DNA from: Streptococcus sp. HF-1907
GTDB lineage: Bacteria; Bacillota; Bacilli; Lactobacillales; Streptococcaceae
DNA: 64,000 nt
Reading direction: 5' to 3'
Assembly: GCF_015594605.1 (NCBI RefSeq)
Contig: NZ_JADNQT010000001.1
Coordinates: forward strand, 1 to 64,000
This document shows positions 19,120 to 30,130 of this stretch, piece by piece. Within the stretch, counting starts at the first letter, position 1, and the number at the start of each line of letters is the position of its first letter. Under the pieces are notes generated by a model that had not been told where the DNA came from, ran no database searches, and saw nothing but the letters and a program-made list of their open reading frames with translations. The translations under genes and the position numbers were made by a program.

Positions 19120-20790
19120 ATGCAAAAAGTATTAAAATCGACTGCAATCGCTACAACTATCGCCATCGTTTTAGGAGGAGGTTTGCTGACAAGCAGTCAC
19201 GTATCCGCTGCACAATTTAATGCCAAAGTTACTCAAAAAACAGTTCATGGAAGGATTAAAGGTGTCAAAGACACCAAAAATAAAGTCATCCAGTGGTTAG
19301 GAATTCCTTACGCCCAAGCACCAAAAGGTAACCTACGTTGGAAAGCTCCGAAAGAAATGACTGATTGGGATAAAACACTAGATGCAACCAAAGCAGGAGC
19401 TAGCTTCATTCAGTTATCGAATGGGAAAGTAACAGGTTCAGAAGATGCACTAAATTTGGATATTGTTCGTCCTGATAATACCAAAAAAGATTTACCTGTA
19501 ATGGTTTACATTCATGGTGGGAATAACCAGACAGGAACAGCACAAGAAATTAAGGGAAATACCTTTGCTAATGATTTAAATACAGTTTACGTATCAGTTA
19601 ATTATCGACTTGGGGCTCTAGGATTTAATCCACTTACGGCTCTTAAGACAGGAAGTACAGAAGAAAATTCAGGAGATTATTCTTTGTTAGACATTGCTGC
19701 GGCACTAGATTGGGTTAAGGCAAATATTGAAACCTTTGGTGGAGACAAAGATAACGTAACCCTAGCGGGATTTTCAGCTGGCGGGCGTGATGTGATGGCT
19801 AGTCTAATTTCTCCAATTTTTAAAGGTAAATATGAGAAAGCTATTTCTTTTAGTGAGGGAATGACTTTAGCGGATGAAACGGAAAGTCAGGATATTTTTG
19901 CTTCAGCTATCGCGCCACTGGTTGTCGAAGATGGTGTAAAAACAACTGAAGAAGAAGCGAAATCTTGGTTATTGACCGATGGTAGTGATGTTCACGATTA
20001 TCTTTACGGTTTATCGGCTGAACGTTTAGCAGCACTTATGGGAAATGCAGGTATACGTATGAGTGTTTTCCCTCACCTTTACAAGGATGGAACAGTGATT
20101 CCTAAAGATGGCTTTGAAGGAGCAACATACAATGATGTTCCTCTGATGCTAATGACTGGTACTAGTGAATTTTCAATGTTTGCAGCTTATGATAATCGCT
20201 TCATTGCAGACTTTTCAAGTGGTAATCTTTTTAAAGACAAAGACAAGCTTGCTCAGTTTACCTATGCAAAAACCTATGGTAGCCAACTATATCGTCTATC
20301 AAACACAGTTGATAGTGCCCGTCAGATGGCTGACAGCTACCAATCACCGATTTATATTGGAGAAATATCATACGGTGATAAGACAAGCTCTTTAGGTAAA
20401 ACTTTAGGGGCATTCCATGGTATTTTTGAACCAATGCTTCAAAAACCTTCAAATTACAAGGCATTTATTGGTAAAGATTTTGAAACATCTGGTGCCAAAG
20501 AAATGTCTGCGGAAGTCAAAACCTACCTAAAAAACTTTTTAGCTAAAGGGAATCCCAACGGAAGAGACTTGACTAAATGGCAAAAATGGTCAGACCAATC
20601 ACCAGTCTTATCAATTACGGCTAGCAAGAAAAAAGCTAATATTACAGCGACAACGGATACAGAAACAGCAGCTGATATTTTAGCTAAAATGAACGCTGAC
20701 AAAACCTTATCTGATGAAGTGAAATCAGACCTTAACCAAACTGTCTTGAACGGTCGTTGGTTCAGCAAACCGATTGATGCTCGTCAGTAG
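19120..20790 (+). CDS. Secreted type-B carboxylesterase
   Basis: A 556-residue esterase with a cleavable signal peptide (about residues 1-31, ending SHVSAA). The type-B carboxylesterase fold is shown by GIPYAQAPKGNLRW, SEDALNLDIVRP, the oxyanion loop YIHGGNNQTG, the nucleophile elbow GFSAGG (about residues 223-228), an acid in GTSEFSMF and histidine in GAFHGIFEPM. It should hydrolyse carboxylic esters outside the cell; the substrate is unknown, with plant-derived esters a reasonable guess for a gut streptococcus. The ATG follows TGGGGTGAAATC. It probably formed an operon with the truncated esterase upstream and may have lost its original promoter. Confidence 0.85.
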   Translation: MQKVLKSTAIATTIAIVLGGGLLTSSHVSAAQFNAKVTQKTVHGRIKGVKDTKNKVIQWLGIPYAQAPKGNLRWKAPKEMTDWDKTLDATKAGASFIQLSNGKVTGSEDALNLDIVRPDNTKKDLPVMVYIHGGNNQTGTAQEIKGNTFANDLNTVYVSVNYRLGALGFNPLTALKTGSTEENSGDYSLLDIAAALDWVKANIETFGGDKDNVTLAGFSAGGRDVMASLISPIFKGKYEKAISFSEGMTLADETESQDIFASAIAPLVVEDGVKTTEEEAKSWLLTDGSDVHDYLYGLSAERLAALMGNAGIRMSVFPHLYKDGTVIPKDGFEGATYNDVPLMLMTGTSEFSMFAAYDNRFIADFSSGNLFKDKDKLAQFTYAKTYGSQLYRLSNTVDSARQMADSYQSPIYIGEISYGDKTSSLGKTLGAFHGIFEPMLQKPSNYKAFIGKDFETSGAKEMSAEVKTYLKNFLAKGNPNGRDLTKWQKWSDQSPVLSITASKKKANITATTDTETAADILAKMNADKTLSDEVKSDLNQTVLNGRWFSKPIDARQ

Positions 20791-20796
20791 TCAAAA

Positions 20797-20824
20797 AAAC
20801 CAGCTGAAAATCTCAGCTGGTTTT
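20797..20824. terminator. Bidirectional terminator between carboxylesterase and araC-type gene
   Basis: AAACCAGCTGA (20797-20807) and TCAGCTGGTTT (20813-20823) form an 11-bp stem with A/T-runs on both sides. It serves the two convergent genes; the regulator's stop codon is in the right arm. Confidence 0.8.
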
Positions 20825-21739
20825 AATATTGCGATGAATCAGAGTACGACCATCTTTTTTATTAGTAAATTGTTTGCGGTATTGGCTCGGTGTAGTTTTA
20901 AAATAGCGTTTAAATTGTCGGTTGAAATTTGATAGGTTATTAAAACCAACAGCGTTAGCGATATCGATAACTGGCATGGTGGTGTTCATCAAGTGCTCGC
21001 TGGCTTTGCTGAGTCGGACTTGGATGACAAATTCGGTGCAGGAAGTACCGGTATGTTGCTTGAAAACAGTCATGAAGTGCGTTTTGCTATAGCCGATGTA
21101 ATTGGCAAGAAATTCGATGGATAAATCTTCCTGATAGTGGTTGTTGATATAATCAATCAGCTCGCGAATTTTTTCATTTTTACGGTAAGTATCGTCGGTA
21201 TTTTTGCGGAGAACATAGCGGTGGTAGTAGAGGAGATAGACCAGTTCGTTCAATTTAGATTTTAGAAGAAGCTCAAAGTGTCGATTTTCCTCACGACTAA
21301 TCTCAAAAATAGTCATCAAACATTGCTTGATGTCATCATACCCTGCCATATCTGGCTGAATACGTGGCACAAATTTATAGGTGCTGGTCTGCAATGGTTG
21401 CAAATAGCGCAAGCTCACTTGGTCAATAATGGAATAACCAATCATATCTAAATGAAATTTAAAAGTATCAGTCACATGAGGCTGATTTTCCAAGGGGTGG
21501 ACAGAGTGCATACCATTGGGACGAATAAGGATAATATCACCTGCCTGACTATCAAAAAAATCATAATCAATATGATAGCGTGCACTTCCCTCATAAATAT
21601 AGTTAATTTCAAGCTCCGGATGCCAATGAAAGAGAACGTCTGGGTGCCCATTTTTCACTTCAGAATGAGAAAATTCGTAAGGGAATAGGTGCCTGTTGTC
21701 CTTAATATCATGCGTCATCGCATCTTCCAATAAAGTCAT
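20813..21739 (-). CDS. AraC family transcriptional regulator (cupin sensor)
   Basis: A 308-residue regulator with an N-terminal cupin ligand domain (about 25-120; HWHPELEINYIYEGSARYHID and GDIILIRPNGMHSVHP) and a C-terminal pair of AraC helix-turn-helices (about 195-295; SIEFLANYIGYSKTHFMTVFK and IANAVGFNNLSNFNRQFKRYFKTTPSQYR). The ATG at 21739 follows GAGAGG; a longer reading to 21799 covers the promoter. It is the best candidate for the repeated operator described at 21.8, 25.4, 28.5 and 48.0 kb, and therefore a sugar-responsive activator of the GH1 genes. The ligand is unknown. Confidence 0.88.
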   Translation of the reverse strand: MTLLEDAMTHDIKDNRHLFPYEFSHSEVKNGHPDVLFHWHPELEINYIYEGSARYHIDYDFFDSQAGDIILIRPNGMHSVHPLENQPHVTDTFKFHLDMIGYSIIDQVSLRYLQPLQTSTYKFVPRIQPDMAGYDDIKQCLMTIFEISREENRHFELLLKSKLNELVYLLYYHRYVLRKNTDDTYRKNEKIRELIDYINNHYQEDLSIEFLANYIGYSKTHFMTVFKQHTGTSCTEFVIQVRLSKASEHLMNTTMPVIDIANAVGFNNLSNFNRQFKRYFKTTPSQYRKQFTNKKDGRTLIHRNIKTS

Positions 21740-21760
21740 GATTAGCCTCTCTAAAACATA

Positions 21761-21776
21761 GGATAGTATTATTATA
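21761..21776 (-). promoter_or_regulatory. araC-type gene promoter overlapped by a single operator half-site
   Basis: On the reverse strand TGATATAAT gives an extended -10 box (TATAAT at 21776-21771). On the forward strand the half-site GGATAGTATTAT (21761-21772) covers the downstream side of this box. It is identical to the first half-site of the operator 47 bp away. This suggests negative autoregulation. Confidence 0.55.
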
Positions 21777-21807
21777 TCAAAAACTTCTAAAAAGGTCATC
21801 TATCGTA

Positions 21808-21866
21808 GGATAGTATTATTTTTTGACAGGATAATACAAGTAAAAAAGCTTATCTGGGAATATAAT
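21808..21866 (+). promoter_or_regulatory. AraC-type operator and promoter, copy A
   Basis: Half-sites GGATAGTATTAT (21808-21819) and GGATAATACAAG (21829-21840) start 21 bp apart. TATAAT (21861-21866) begins 20 bp after the second half-site; there is no -35 box, as expected for activator-dependent promoters. A cre-like CcpA site, AGAAAACGTTTGCA (21877-21890), lies just after the expected transcription start. It points rightward. Confidence 0.65.
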
Positions 21867-21872
21867 AAGGAT

Positions 21873-21990
21873 GTAAAGAAAACGTTTGCAAACACGATTT
21901 CCCTTCAAACAAGACAATTAAAACGTTTTTGAAAAAGCTTAGAGCCTTATGGGAACTCCTAATCTCCTTGTTCCTGCATGGCTTTTTATT
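21873..21990 (+). ncRNA. Candidate AraC/CcpA-controlled short transcript
   Basis: From the copy A promoter to the terminator at 21944-21990 there are about 120 bases with no credible coding frame: ATG TAA at 21871 is empty and the ATG at 21949 has no ribosome-binding site. The next gene (22070) has its own extended -10 (TGCTACAAT, ending about 22041). The region therefore holds either a regulated small RNA or an attenuated leader. This is prediction from signals only. Confidence 0.35.
21944..21990 (+). terminator. Strong terminator upstream of the phasin-like gene
   Basis: GCCTTATGGGAAC (21944-21956) and GTTCCTGCATGGC (21970-21982) pair at 11 of 13 positions, counting G-U, and are followed by TTTTTATTTT. 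Confidence 0.7.
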
Positions 21991-22069
21991 TTCAGAGAAA
22001 TCCAGTATTTTTCACTTATTTTCCAATGAAAGTGCTACAATAAAGGTATGAAAAAAGGAGGAAGACATC

Positions 22070-22363
22070 ATGAATGAATTGAAAAAAGTATTACTTGCAG
22101 GCATTGGATTGACTTCAATGACCATGGAAAAGGCGGATGCTTTTGTCAAAGACTTGGTTGAAAAAGGACGTTTGACTGTTGATGAAGGTAAGGAATTGCA
22201 GAGCGAATTGAAGCGCAAGGGTGAAGCGGAAGCTCAAGAGATTCTAAATAACCTTAATCAAAAAACACAGGCTGTCCAATACGCAACCAAGGAAGATGTC
22301 ACTCGTCTCGAAGAAAAATTGAACAAAGTGCTTAGTAGCCTAACACAGGATAAAGATGAATAG
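22070..22363 (+). CDS. Phasin-like coiled-coil protein
   Basis: A 97-residue, mostly helical, charged protein with heptad-like patterning (about residues 40-95). It resembles the small phasin/PHA-regulator-like proteins that precede AarF/UbiB genes in many Firmicutes. Its function there is not established. It has a strong AAAAAAGGAGGAAG ribosome-binding site and lies 8 bp before the UbiB-family gene, so the two are co-transcribed. Confidence 0.75.
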   Translation: MNELKKVLLAGIGLTSMTMEKADAFVKDLVEKGRLTVDEGKELQSELKRKGEAEAQEILNNLNQKTQAVQYATKEDVTRLEEKLNKVLSSLTQDKDE

Positions 22364-22371
22364 GGAAGTTT

Positions 22372-23937
22372 ATGGCAAATAAGCGCTTACGAGAAATTCT
22401 AGCAGTTTTCAGCTCAGTCGGCTTAACGACCCTAAAAGAAAATCGTAAACCGATGGAGGATCGCCTGGGACCCCAGAAATTAAAATCTGCATTCGAGCAA
22501 TTGGGACCTAGCTTTATCAAAATCGGTCAAATTTTATCGACCCGTAGCGATTTATTACCAGAAGCCTATATTAAAGAGTTGAGTAAGCTCCAAGATGACG
22601 TTTTACCCCTGGAAAAAGAAGTGGTCATGTCAGCCATTAAGGTAGAAATTGGAGCACCGCTTTCATCAGCATTCCAATCGATTTCAGAAAAGCCTCTGGC
22701 TAGTGGCTCGGTTGCCCAAACGCACCGGGCTCAACTTTTTTCTGGTGAAGAAGTGATTGTTAAAATTCAGCGACCAAGGTTGGCGGAAATTGTTGAGGAG
22801 GACATCAGTCTCTTGATTCGACTAGCGCGGCATGTTCCCCGTCACCTATTTCCCATGGTGGATTTGCCAGATGTCTTGATGCAGCTGAAAGAGTCTCTCT
22901 TGGTTGAGATTGATTTTCGCAATGAAGCGGAAGCAATGCATCTCTTTGAAGAAAAAAACAAAGCTATCCGCTGTATCGCTGTTCCAAAAATTTATGACCA
23001 ATTCACCACGCCTCACATGATTGTCGAGGAATATATCGAGGGGATTCCCATCAATCATTATCAAGATCTGGTTGAAGCGGGCTATAACTTGGAAGATATC
23101 GGTAAAAAATTGATGCTGAGCTTCATCAAGCAGGTCTTTAAAGACGGTTATTTTCACGGTGACCCCCACCCAGGTAATCTCTTGATTGCGGATAATAAGA
23201 TTTATTTTATCGACTTTGGGATTATGGGACGATTGGAAACTGGCATGCGGGCGGCTCTAAATGACATTCTATACAGTTTTACTGCTCAAGATGTCGATGG
23301 CATGACACAAGCAATTTTGGCAATGACCAGTTTTGAGACGAGCATGAATAAGGCTGAGCTGACGCAAGATGTGGAGCGCATGATGAACAAGTATGCTAGC
23401 CTTGACTTAGGCGTCTTGTCCATCACGGATCTGCTGGAAGATTTGCTCAGAGTTTTTGTCAACAACCACCTCAAAGCCTCTGCTCAAATTACAATTTTGG
23501 AAAAAGCAGGGCTACAAGTTGAGGGGATTTTCAGGGAGCTAGCGCCAAAAATTGACTTGATGACCCTAGCCAAGAATTATTTCCTAGAAAATATGGGACC
23601 AGACATGCTTAAACAAGCTCTCAATAAAGAGACCATCTTGATTGAGCTGTTTTACCTCTTGAAAAACGGGAAAAATGTCCCCCGACGACTCAGCCAACTC
23701 TTGGAACAAATTCTAAACGGTCGGATTTTGGTCAATCATGACATTTACGATTACAACAATCGCATGAAAACCCTCAACAAAATGGTTAACCGTTTTGTGC
23801 TGACCGTCCTGTTTCTGGGACTCATTTTAGCGGCCAGTATTTTAGCGACTGTCCCCGAGATGGTTGTGATGTCGCGGAGCTTATTTGCTTTATCGGCTCT
23901 CATATTCGTCACCATTCTATTTAAGATGTCACTATGA
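22372..23937 (+). CDS. AarF/ABC1/UbiB family atypical kinase
   Basis: A 521-residue protein of the UbiB protein-kinase-like family. The family-specific KxGQ motif is SFIKIGQILSTRSDLLP (about 45-61). Later come SGSVAQTH (A-rich/QTH loop), EIDFRNEAEA, FHGDPHPGNLL (catalytic loop) and YFIDFGIMGRL (DFG). Two hydrophobic spans close the protein (about 465-515). Family members support quinone/lipid homeostasis, but streptococci of this type usually lack ubiquinone synthesis, so the role here is unknown. The stop codon lies in a terminator-like hairpin (23926-23949). Confidence 0.88.
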   Translation: MANKRLREILAVFSSVGLTTLKENRKPMEDRLGPQKLKSAFEQLGPSFIKIGQILSTRSDLLPEAYIKELSKLQDDVLPLEKEVVMSAIKVEIGAPLSSAFQSISEKPLASGSVAQTHRAQLFSGEEVIVKIQRPRLAEIVEEDISLLIRLARHVPRHLFPMVDLPDVLMQLKESLLVEIDFRNEAEAMHLFEEKNKAIRCIAVPKIYDQFTTPHMIVEEYIEGIPINHYQDLVEAGYNLEDIGKKLMLSFIKQVFKDGYFHGDPHPGNLLIADNKIYFIDFGIMGRLETGMRAALNDILYSFTAQDVDGMTQAILAMTSFETSMNKAELTQDVERMMNKYASLDLGVLSITDLLEDLLRVFVNNHLKASAQITILEKAGLQVEGIFRELAPKIDLMTLAKNYFLENMGPDMLKQALNKETILIELFYLLKNGKNVPRRLSQLLEQILNGRILVNHDIYDYNNRMKTLNKMVNRFVLTVLFLGLILAASILATVPEMVVMSRSLFALSALIFVTILFKMSL

Positions 23938-23954
23938 TTTTAGTGACATTTATT
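23926..23954 (+). terminator. Terminator after the UbiB-family gene
   Basis: ATGTCACTA (23926-23934) and TAGTGACAT (23941-23949) form a 9-bp stem followed by TTATT. The gene's stop codon is in the loop. Confidence 0.55.
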
Positions 23955-23981
23955 GATTATATAAAGCTTTAGGGGCGATTT

Positions 23982-24788
23982 ATGGTTAAAATTATTGCAA
24001 CAGATATCGATGGCACATTTTTGAGAAGCGACAAAACCTTTGATAGACCCCGTTTTGAAGGACTTTTAGGAAAAATGGCAGAGCATCAGATAGAGTTTGT
24101 GGTGGCTAGTGGCAATCAGCACTGCCATCTTTTGCAGCATTTTGCTGACTATCAAGACCGTATCAGCTTCGTTTCTGAAAATGGAGGTCACGTTATCGTC
24201 AAAGGAAAAACCCTGTTAGAAGAATTTATCAGCAAGGAAGCCATTTCAAAGTTGGTCACTTATATGGAGTTCAACTACCCAGAGGCGGTTATCAACTTGG
24301 CTGGAAAGTAGTCATCGTATCTTCCTCAATCAACTAACAGTATTGCACGGAAAGAATTAGAATATTATTTACCTAAATTAATTTATGTAAATAATCTACA
24401 TCCAATTCCAGATGATGATTTCTTCAAAATGACTTTGCTGGTTCCTGATGAATTGACAGAACACATTCAAGCTGAAATAAATGAACAGTTCATAGTTTAT
24501 GGCTTGTCCGCAACGACGAGTGGCTTTGGCTGTTTGGATATCATTCCAACTCATATGGACAAGTCTGTCGGATTGCAAGTCTTACTGGATTATTGGTAGT
24601 GTGGCTCCAATCAATTGATGGCCTTTGGCGATGGCGGTAATGATATTGAAATGCTGAGACTTGCTGGTCAGTCCTATGCTATGGCAAACGCTCCGCTATT
24701 GGTGCAAAATGAAGCAAAATATCTGGCTCCTTCAAATGATGATGGTGTTTTGTCGGTCTTGGAAGCATTTTTGACTGAGGAGGATTAG
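23982..24788 (+). pseudogene. Cof-type HAD sugar phosphatase with two in-frame TAG codons
   Basis: One reading frame of 268 codons encodes a complete Cof-type HAD hydrolase. It has the nucleophile motif ATDIDGTFL (about 6-14), SGN motif II, and GDGGNDIEML motif IV near the C-terminus. It is interrupted at codon 110 (TAG, 24309-24311) and codon 206 (TAG, 24597-24599) with no frameshift. The N-terminal 109 residues alone lack the motif IV aspartates and would be inactive. The intact paralogue at 27652 shares the layout. The following acetyltransferase starts 2 bp after the end. Confidence 0.8.
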
Positions 24789-24789
24789 G

Positions 24790-25353
24790 ATGACAGAGCT
24801 TGAAAAATTGGAGGTAGGTCTGCCTTATGATTTTACGGATTCCGAAGTGAACGGACGTAAACTGAACGCTGTCTTAGGCTGTCAACGTCTGAATCAGATT
24901 AGCGTTTTAGAAATAGCAGAGCGCCAAGCAGCAATTCGAGAGCTATTTGGTAGCGTGGGAGAAAATCCCAATGTTTTGCTGGTTTTTAATTGTAATAATG
25001 GTAAAAATATTCATGTCGGAGACGATTTTTTGATGAACTATAACGGGACGATTTTGGATATTCGACCAGTGACCATTGGTAATCATGTCATGATTGGTCC
25101 CAACACCTTGATTACAACAGTTGGGCACCCCTTATCTCCTCGAGGTCGTAGGGAACATTTGAGAATGGCAGAGCCCGTTATCGTTGGAGATGATGTGTGG
25201 ATTGGTGGCAATGTTACCATCCTTTCGGGAGTGATCATTGGTAATAATGTTGTCGTTGCTGCTGGTGTGGTAGTAACTAAAGATGTCCCTAATAACTGTG
25301 TCGTCGGTGGCATACCAGCTAGATTCATAAAGACGATTGAAAATGATTTGTAG
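24790..25353 (+). CDS. Sugar O-acetyltransferase (maltose acetyltransferase-like)
   Basis: A 187-residue left-handed beta-helix acetyltransferase of the Maa/NodL/LacA type, which moves acetyl from acetyl-CoA to a sugar hydroxyl. The N-terminal Mac domain is seen in the first 55 residues. Hexapeptide repeats follow (IGNHVMIGPNTLI, VIVGDDVWIGGNVTILSGVIIGNNVVVAAGVVVTKDVP), with the catalytic histidine in TTVGHPLSP. A ribosome-binding site AGGAGGATTAGG lies at the end of the HAD pseudogene, showing an original operon. Confidence 0.88.
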   Translation: MTELEKLEVGLPYDFTDSEVNGRKLNAVLGCQRLNQISVLEIAERQAAIRELFGSVGENPNVLLVFNCNNGKNIHVGDDFLMNYNGTILDIRPVTIGNHVMIGPNTLITTVGHPLSPRGRREHLRMAEPVIVGDDVWIGGNVTILSGVIIGNNVVVAAGVVVTKDVPNNCVVGGIPARFIKTIENDL

Positions 25354-25363
25354 ACATATCGGT

Positions 25364-25422
25364 GGATAGTATTAGTTTTTAGCAAGATAGTGTAAGAAAA
25401 GGTTTTCAAAAACGGTTATACT
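25364..25422 (+). promoter_or_regulatory. AraC-type operator and promoter, copy B (first GH1 gene)
   Basis: Half-sites GGATAGTATTAG (25364-25375) and AGATAGTGTAAG (25385-25396) start 21 bp apart. TATACT (25417-25422) begins 20 bp after the second. No -35 hexamer is seen. The GH1 gene starts 35 bp after the -10 box. Confidence 0.7.
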
Positions 25423-25432
25423 ATAACCATAA

Positions 25433-26941
<1,509 letters not shown>

Positions 26942-26944
26942 AAT

Positions 26945-26978
26945 AATAGGTTGAGCTAATCTCAATCTATTGGTATTT
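26945..26978 (+). terminator. Possible terminator after the first GH1 gene
   Basis: AATAGGTTGAG and CTCAATCTATT form an 11-bp stem, but the following run is only TGGTATTT, so termination may be partial and leave the SGNH gene in the same transcript. Confidence 0.4.
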
Positions 26979-27000
26979 AAATACTAGCAGGAGAAAAGCA

Positions 27001-27615
27001 TTGTTAGAAGTTATGGACCAGACACTCATGGATTATCAAAATCAGCGCTTGTTACGATTTCAAAGAGAAAATCTTAAAATTCCTAAAGATAGTATTATCT
27101 TCGTTGGAGACTCCATCATTGAATTTTTTCCCTTGAAAAAGCATCTCGGTCACGACCTCCCTTTGGTTAATCGTGGTATTGCTGGCGCTGACAGCCAGTG
27201 GCTGTTAGACCATCTTAAAGAACAGGTCTGGGAATTAGAGCCGGCAAAAGTCTTTATATTGATTGGCACCAATGACATCGGATTGGGATATGATGAATCA
27301 ATAATTCTAGCGAATATCTCACAAATAATTGAGACTATCCGTAGTGAATCGATTTATACACACATTCATTTATTATCCGTGCTTCCGGTCAATGAATCAC
27401 CTGACTATGCAGAACGGGTCAAAATTAGAAGAAATATAACAATTCAGTTTCTTAATATTCAGTTATCTCAATTACCAGGCATAGACTTTATTGACTTGTA
27501 TCCAATCTTATTAGACGACACTGGTCAGCTAGCTCCAGCAATAACGACAGACGGTCTGCACTTGAACCAGAGGGGGTATGAACTGATCTCGGAAGTCTTA
27601 AAATTATATATTTAG
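27001..27615 (+). CDS. SGNH/GDSL family hydrolase
   Basis: A 204-residue cytosolic SGNH esterase. Block I is IIFVGDSIIEFF (nucleophile Ser, about 33-44), block II Gly in NRGIAGADS, block III Asn in LIGTNDIG, and block V DGLHLNQRGY with the Asp-His pair. Proteins of this type often deacetylate sugars or lipids. The TTG at 27001 is preferred because AGGAG lies 8 bases upstream; an ATG four codons later is the alternative. It sits between a GH1 gene and a HAD gene. Together with the acetyltransferase it suggests turnover of O-acetyl groups on a sugar; that is inference. Confidence 0.82.
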   Translation: MLEVMDQTLMDYQNQRLLRFQRENLKIPKDSIIFVGDSIIEFFPLKKHLGHDLPLVNRGIAGADSQWLLDHLKEQVWELEPAKVFILIGTNDIGLGYDESIILANISQIIETIRSESIYTHIHLLSVLPVNESPDYAERVKIRRNITIQFLNIQLSQLPGIDFIDLYPILLDDTGQLAPAITTDGLHLNQRGYELISEVLKLYI

Positions 27616-27651
27616 TATTTCGATACCAAAGAAACTCAAACGGTGATTGAT

Positions 27652-28482
27652 ATGATAAAAATGATTGCAAGTGATATGGATGGAACATTTCTAGATGCCT
27701 CAGGAAGTTATGACCACGAAGAGTTCCATCGGTTAATAAAACGTCTGAGGGCTCAAGATATTTCGTTTGTAGTAGCAAGCGGAAATAGTATACCAAGACT
27801 ACGAATGATGTTTGGTGATTTAGTAAACCAGCTTGATTTTGTAGCTGAAAATGGTGCTCACCTTCTCGTAAATGGAAAAACCGTTGCGCGTCATCAGATG
27901 TCAAAAAGTGATGTGACAGCTTTTCTAGATTATTTTGAGGGGCAGTATCAAGAGTTGAAAATTACCTTGACGGGTATCAATGGAACTTATATGGTAAAAG
28001 GGACAAGCTTTAAGGTTGATACCAGTAAAATCACACCAGAAGAAGCTGAGATTTTTATCCATTCTGTTCAAGAAGTTGAGTATTTAAGTGATATTTTGAT
28101 GAATGATGATATTATGAAAATTTTCATGATGGCAGATTTAGAGAGTTGTCAAAGAGTTGAAGAACAGTTTAACCGACAATTTACTGGAAATTTGAGAGCC
28201 ATCACAAGCGGCTTTGATACTGTTGACTTTATTCAAAAGGGAATTGATAAAGGTTGGGGACTAGAGCAGTTGATGGTTAAAGAAGGTATTGATTCGCGTC
28301 AGCTCATGGCCTTTGGCGATGGTGGCAATGACATTGAAATGCTGAAATTAGCGGGTCATTCATTTGCCATGGCTAATGCGACGGCCAATGTCAAACAAGT
28401 CGCTCGAGCTATTGCTCCAAGTAACTCTCAGAATGGTGTATTTCGCACTATTGAAGTCTATTTACAAGAAATTGAGAACTGA
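27652..28482 (+). CDS. Cof-type HAD sugar phosphatase (intact copy)
   Basis: A 276-residue HAD hydrolase of the Cof/IIB subclass. It has nucleophile motif MIASDMDGTFLD near the N-terminus, motif II VVASGN, motif III lysine region, and motif IV GDGGNDIEMLKLA. It probably dephosphorylates a sugar phosphate. It is a full-length relative of the decayed gene at 23982, with shared SENG/AENGAHLLVNGKT-like and GDGGNDIEML segments. The ATG at 27652 or a GTG at 27643 may be the start; neither has a strong ribosome-binding site. Confidence 0.85.
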   Translation: MIKMIASDMDGTFLDASGSYDHEEFHRLIKRLRAQDISFVVASGNSIPRLRMMFGDLVNQLDFVAENGAHLLVNGKTVARHQMSKSDVTAFLDYFEGQYQELKITLTGINGTYMVKGTSFKVDTSKITPEEAEIFIHSVQEVEYLSDILMNDDIMKIFMMADLESCQRVEEQFNRQFTGNLRAITSGFDTVDFIQKGIDKGWGLEQLMVKEGIDSRQLMAFGDGGNDIEMLKLAGHSFAMANATANVKQVARAIAPSNSQNGVFRTIEVYLQEIEN

Positions 28483-28491
28483 GTTTTAAAA

Positions 28492-28550
28492 GGATAGTAC
28501 CAGTTTTTGACAGAATAGTGCCAGCAACTGGTTTTTTTTCTTGCTATACT
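28492..28550 (+). promoter_or_regulatory. AraC-type operator and promoter, copy C (second GH1 gene)
   Basis: Half-sites GGATAGTACCAG (28492-28503) and GAATAGTGCCAG (28513-28524) start 21 bp apart. TATACT (28545-28550) begins 20 bp after the second. The GH1 start follows by 35 bp. Confidence 0.7.
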
Positions 28551-28564
28551 GTAGGTATCACTAA

Positions 28565-30022
<1,458 letters not shown>

Positions 30023-30031
30023 GTGGGTGAT

Positions 30032-30060
30032 AAAAAGCTGGGCTAGTCCTGGCTTTTTTG
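30032..30060 (+). terminator. Terminator after the second GH1 gene
   Basis: AAAAAGCTGGG and TCCTGGCTTTTTT pair with a CTAG loop and end in a T-run. Confidence 0.65.
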
Positions 30061-30072
30061 GACTGTTAAAGA

Positions 30073-30102
30073 TTGTTTAATCCACCCAATATAGTGTATA
30101 AT
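30073..30102 (+). promoter_or_regulatory. Promoter of the AI-2E-type permease gene
   Basis: TTGTTT (30073-30078), 18 bp, TATAAT (30097-30102). The ATG at 30131 follows GAAGGAGTTCCT. Confidence 0.6.
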
Positions 30103-30130
30103 AGACCGTAGTTACTATGAAGGAGTTCCT

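Noticed and set aside
19120..20790. Tannase or feruloyl esterase as a specific name for the secreted esterase
   Set aside because: The fold and GFSAGG elbow are those of type-B carboxylesterases; nothing visible fixes a gallate or ferulate substrate.
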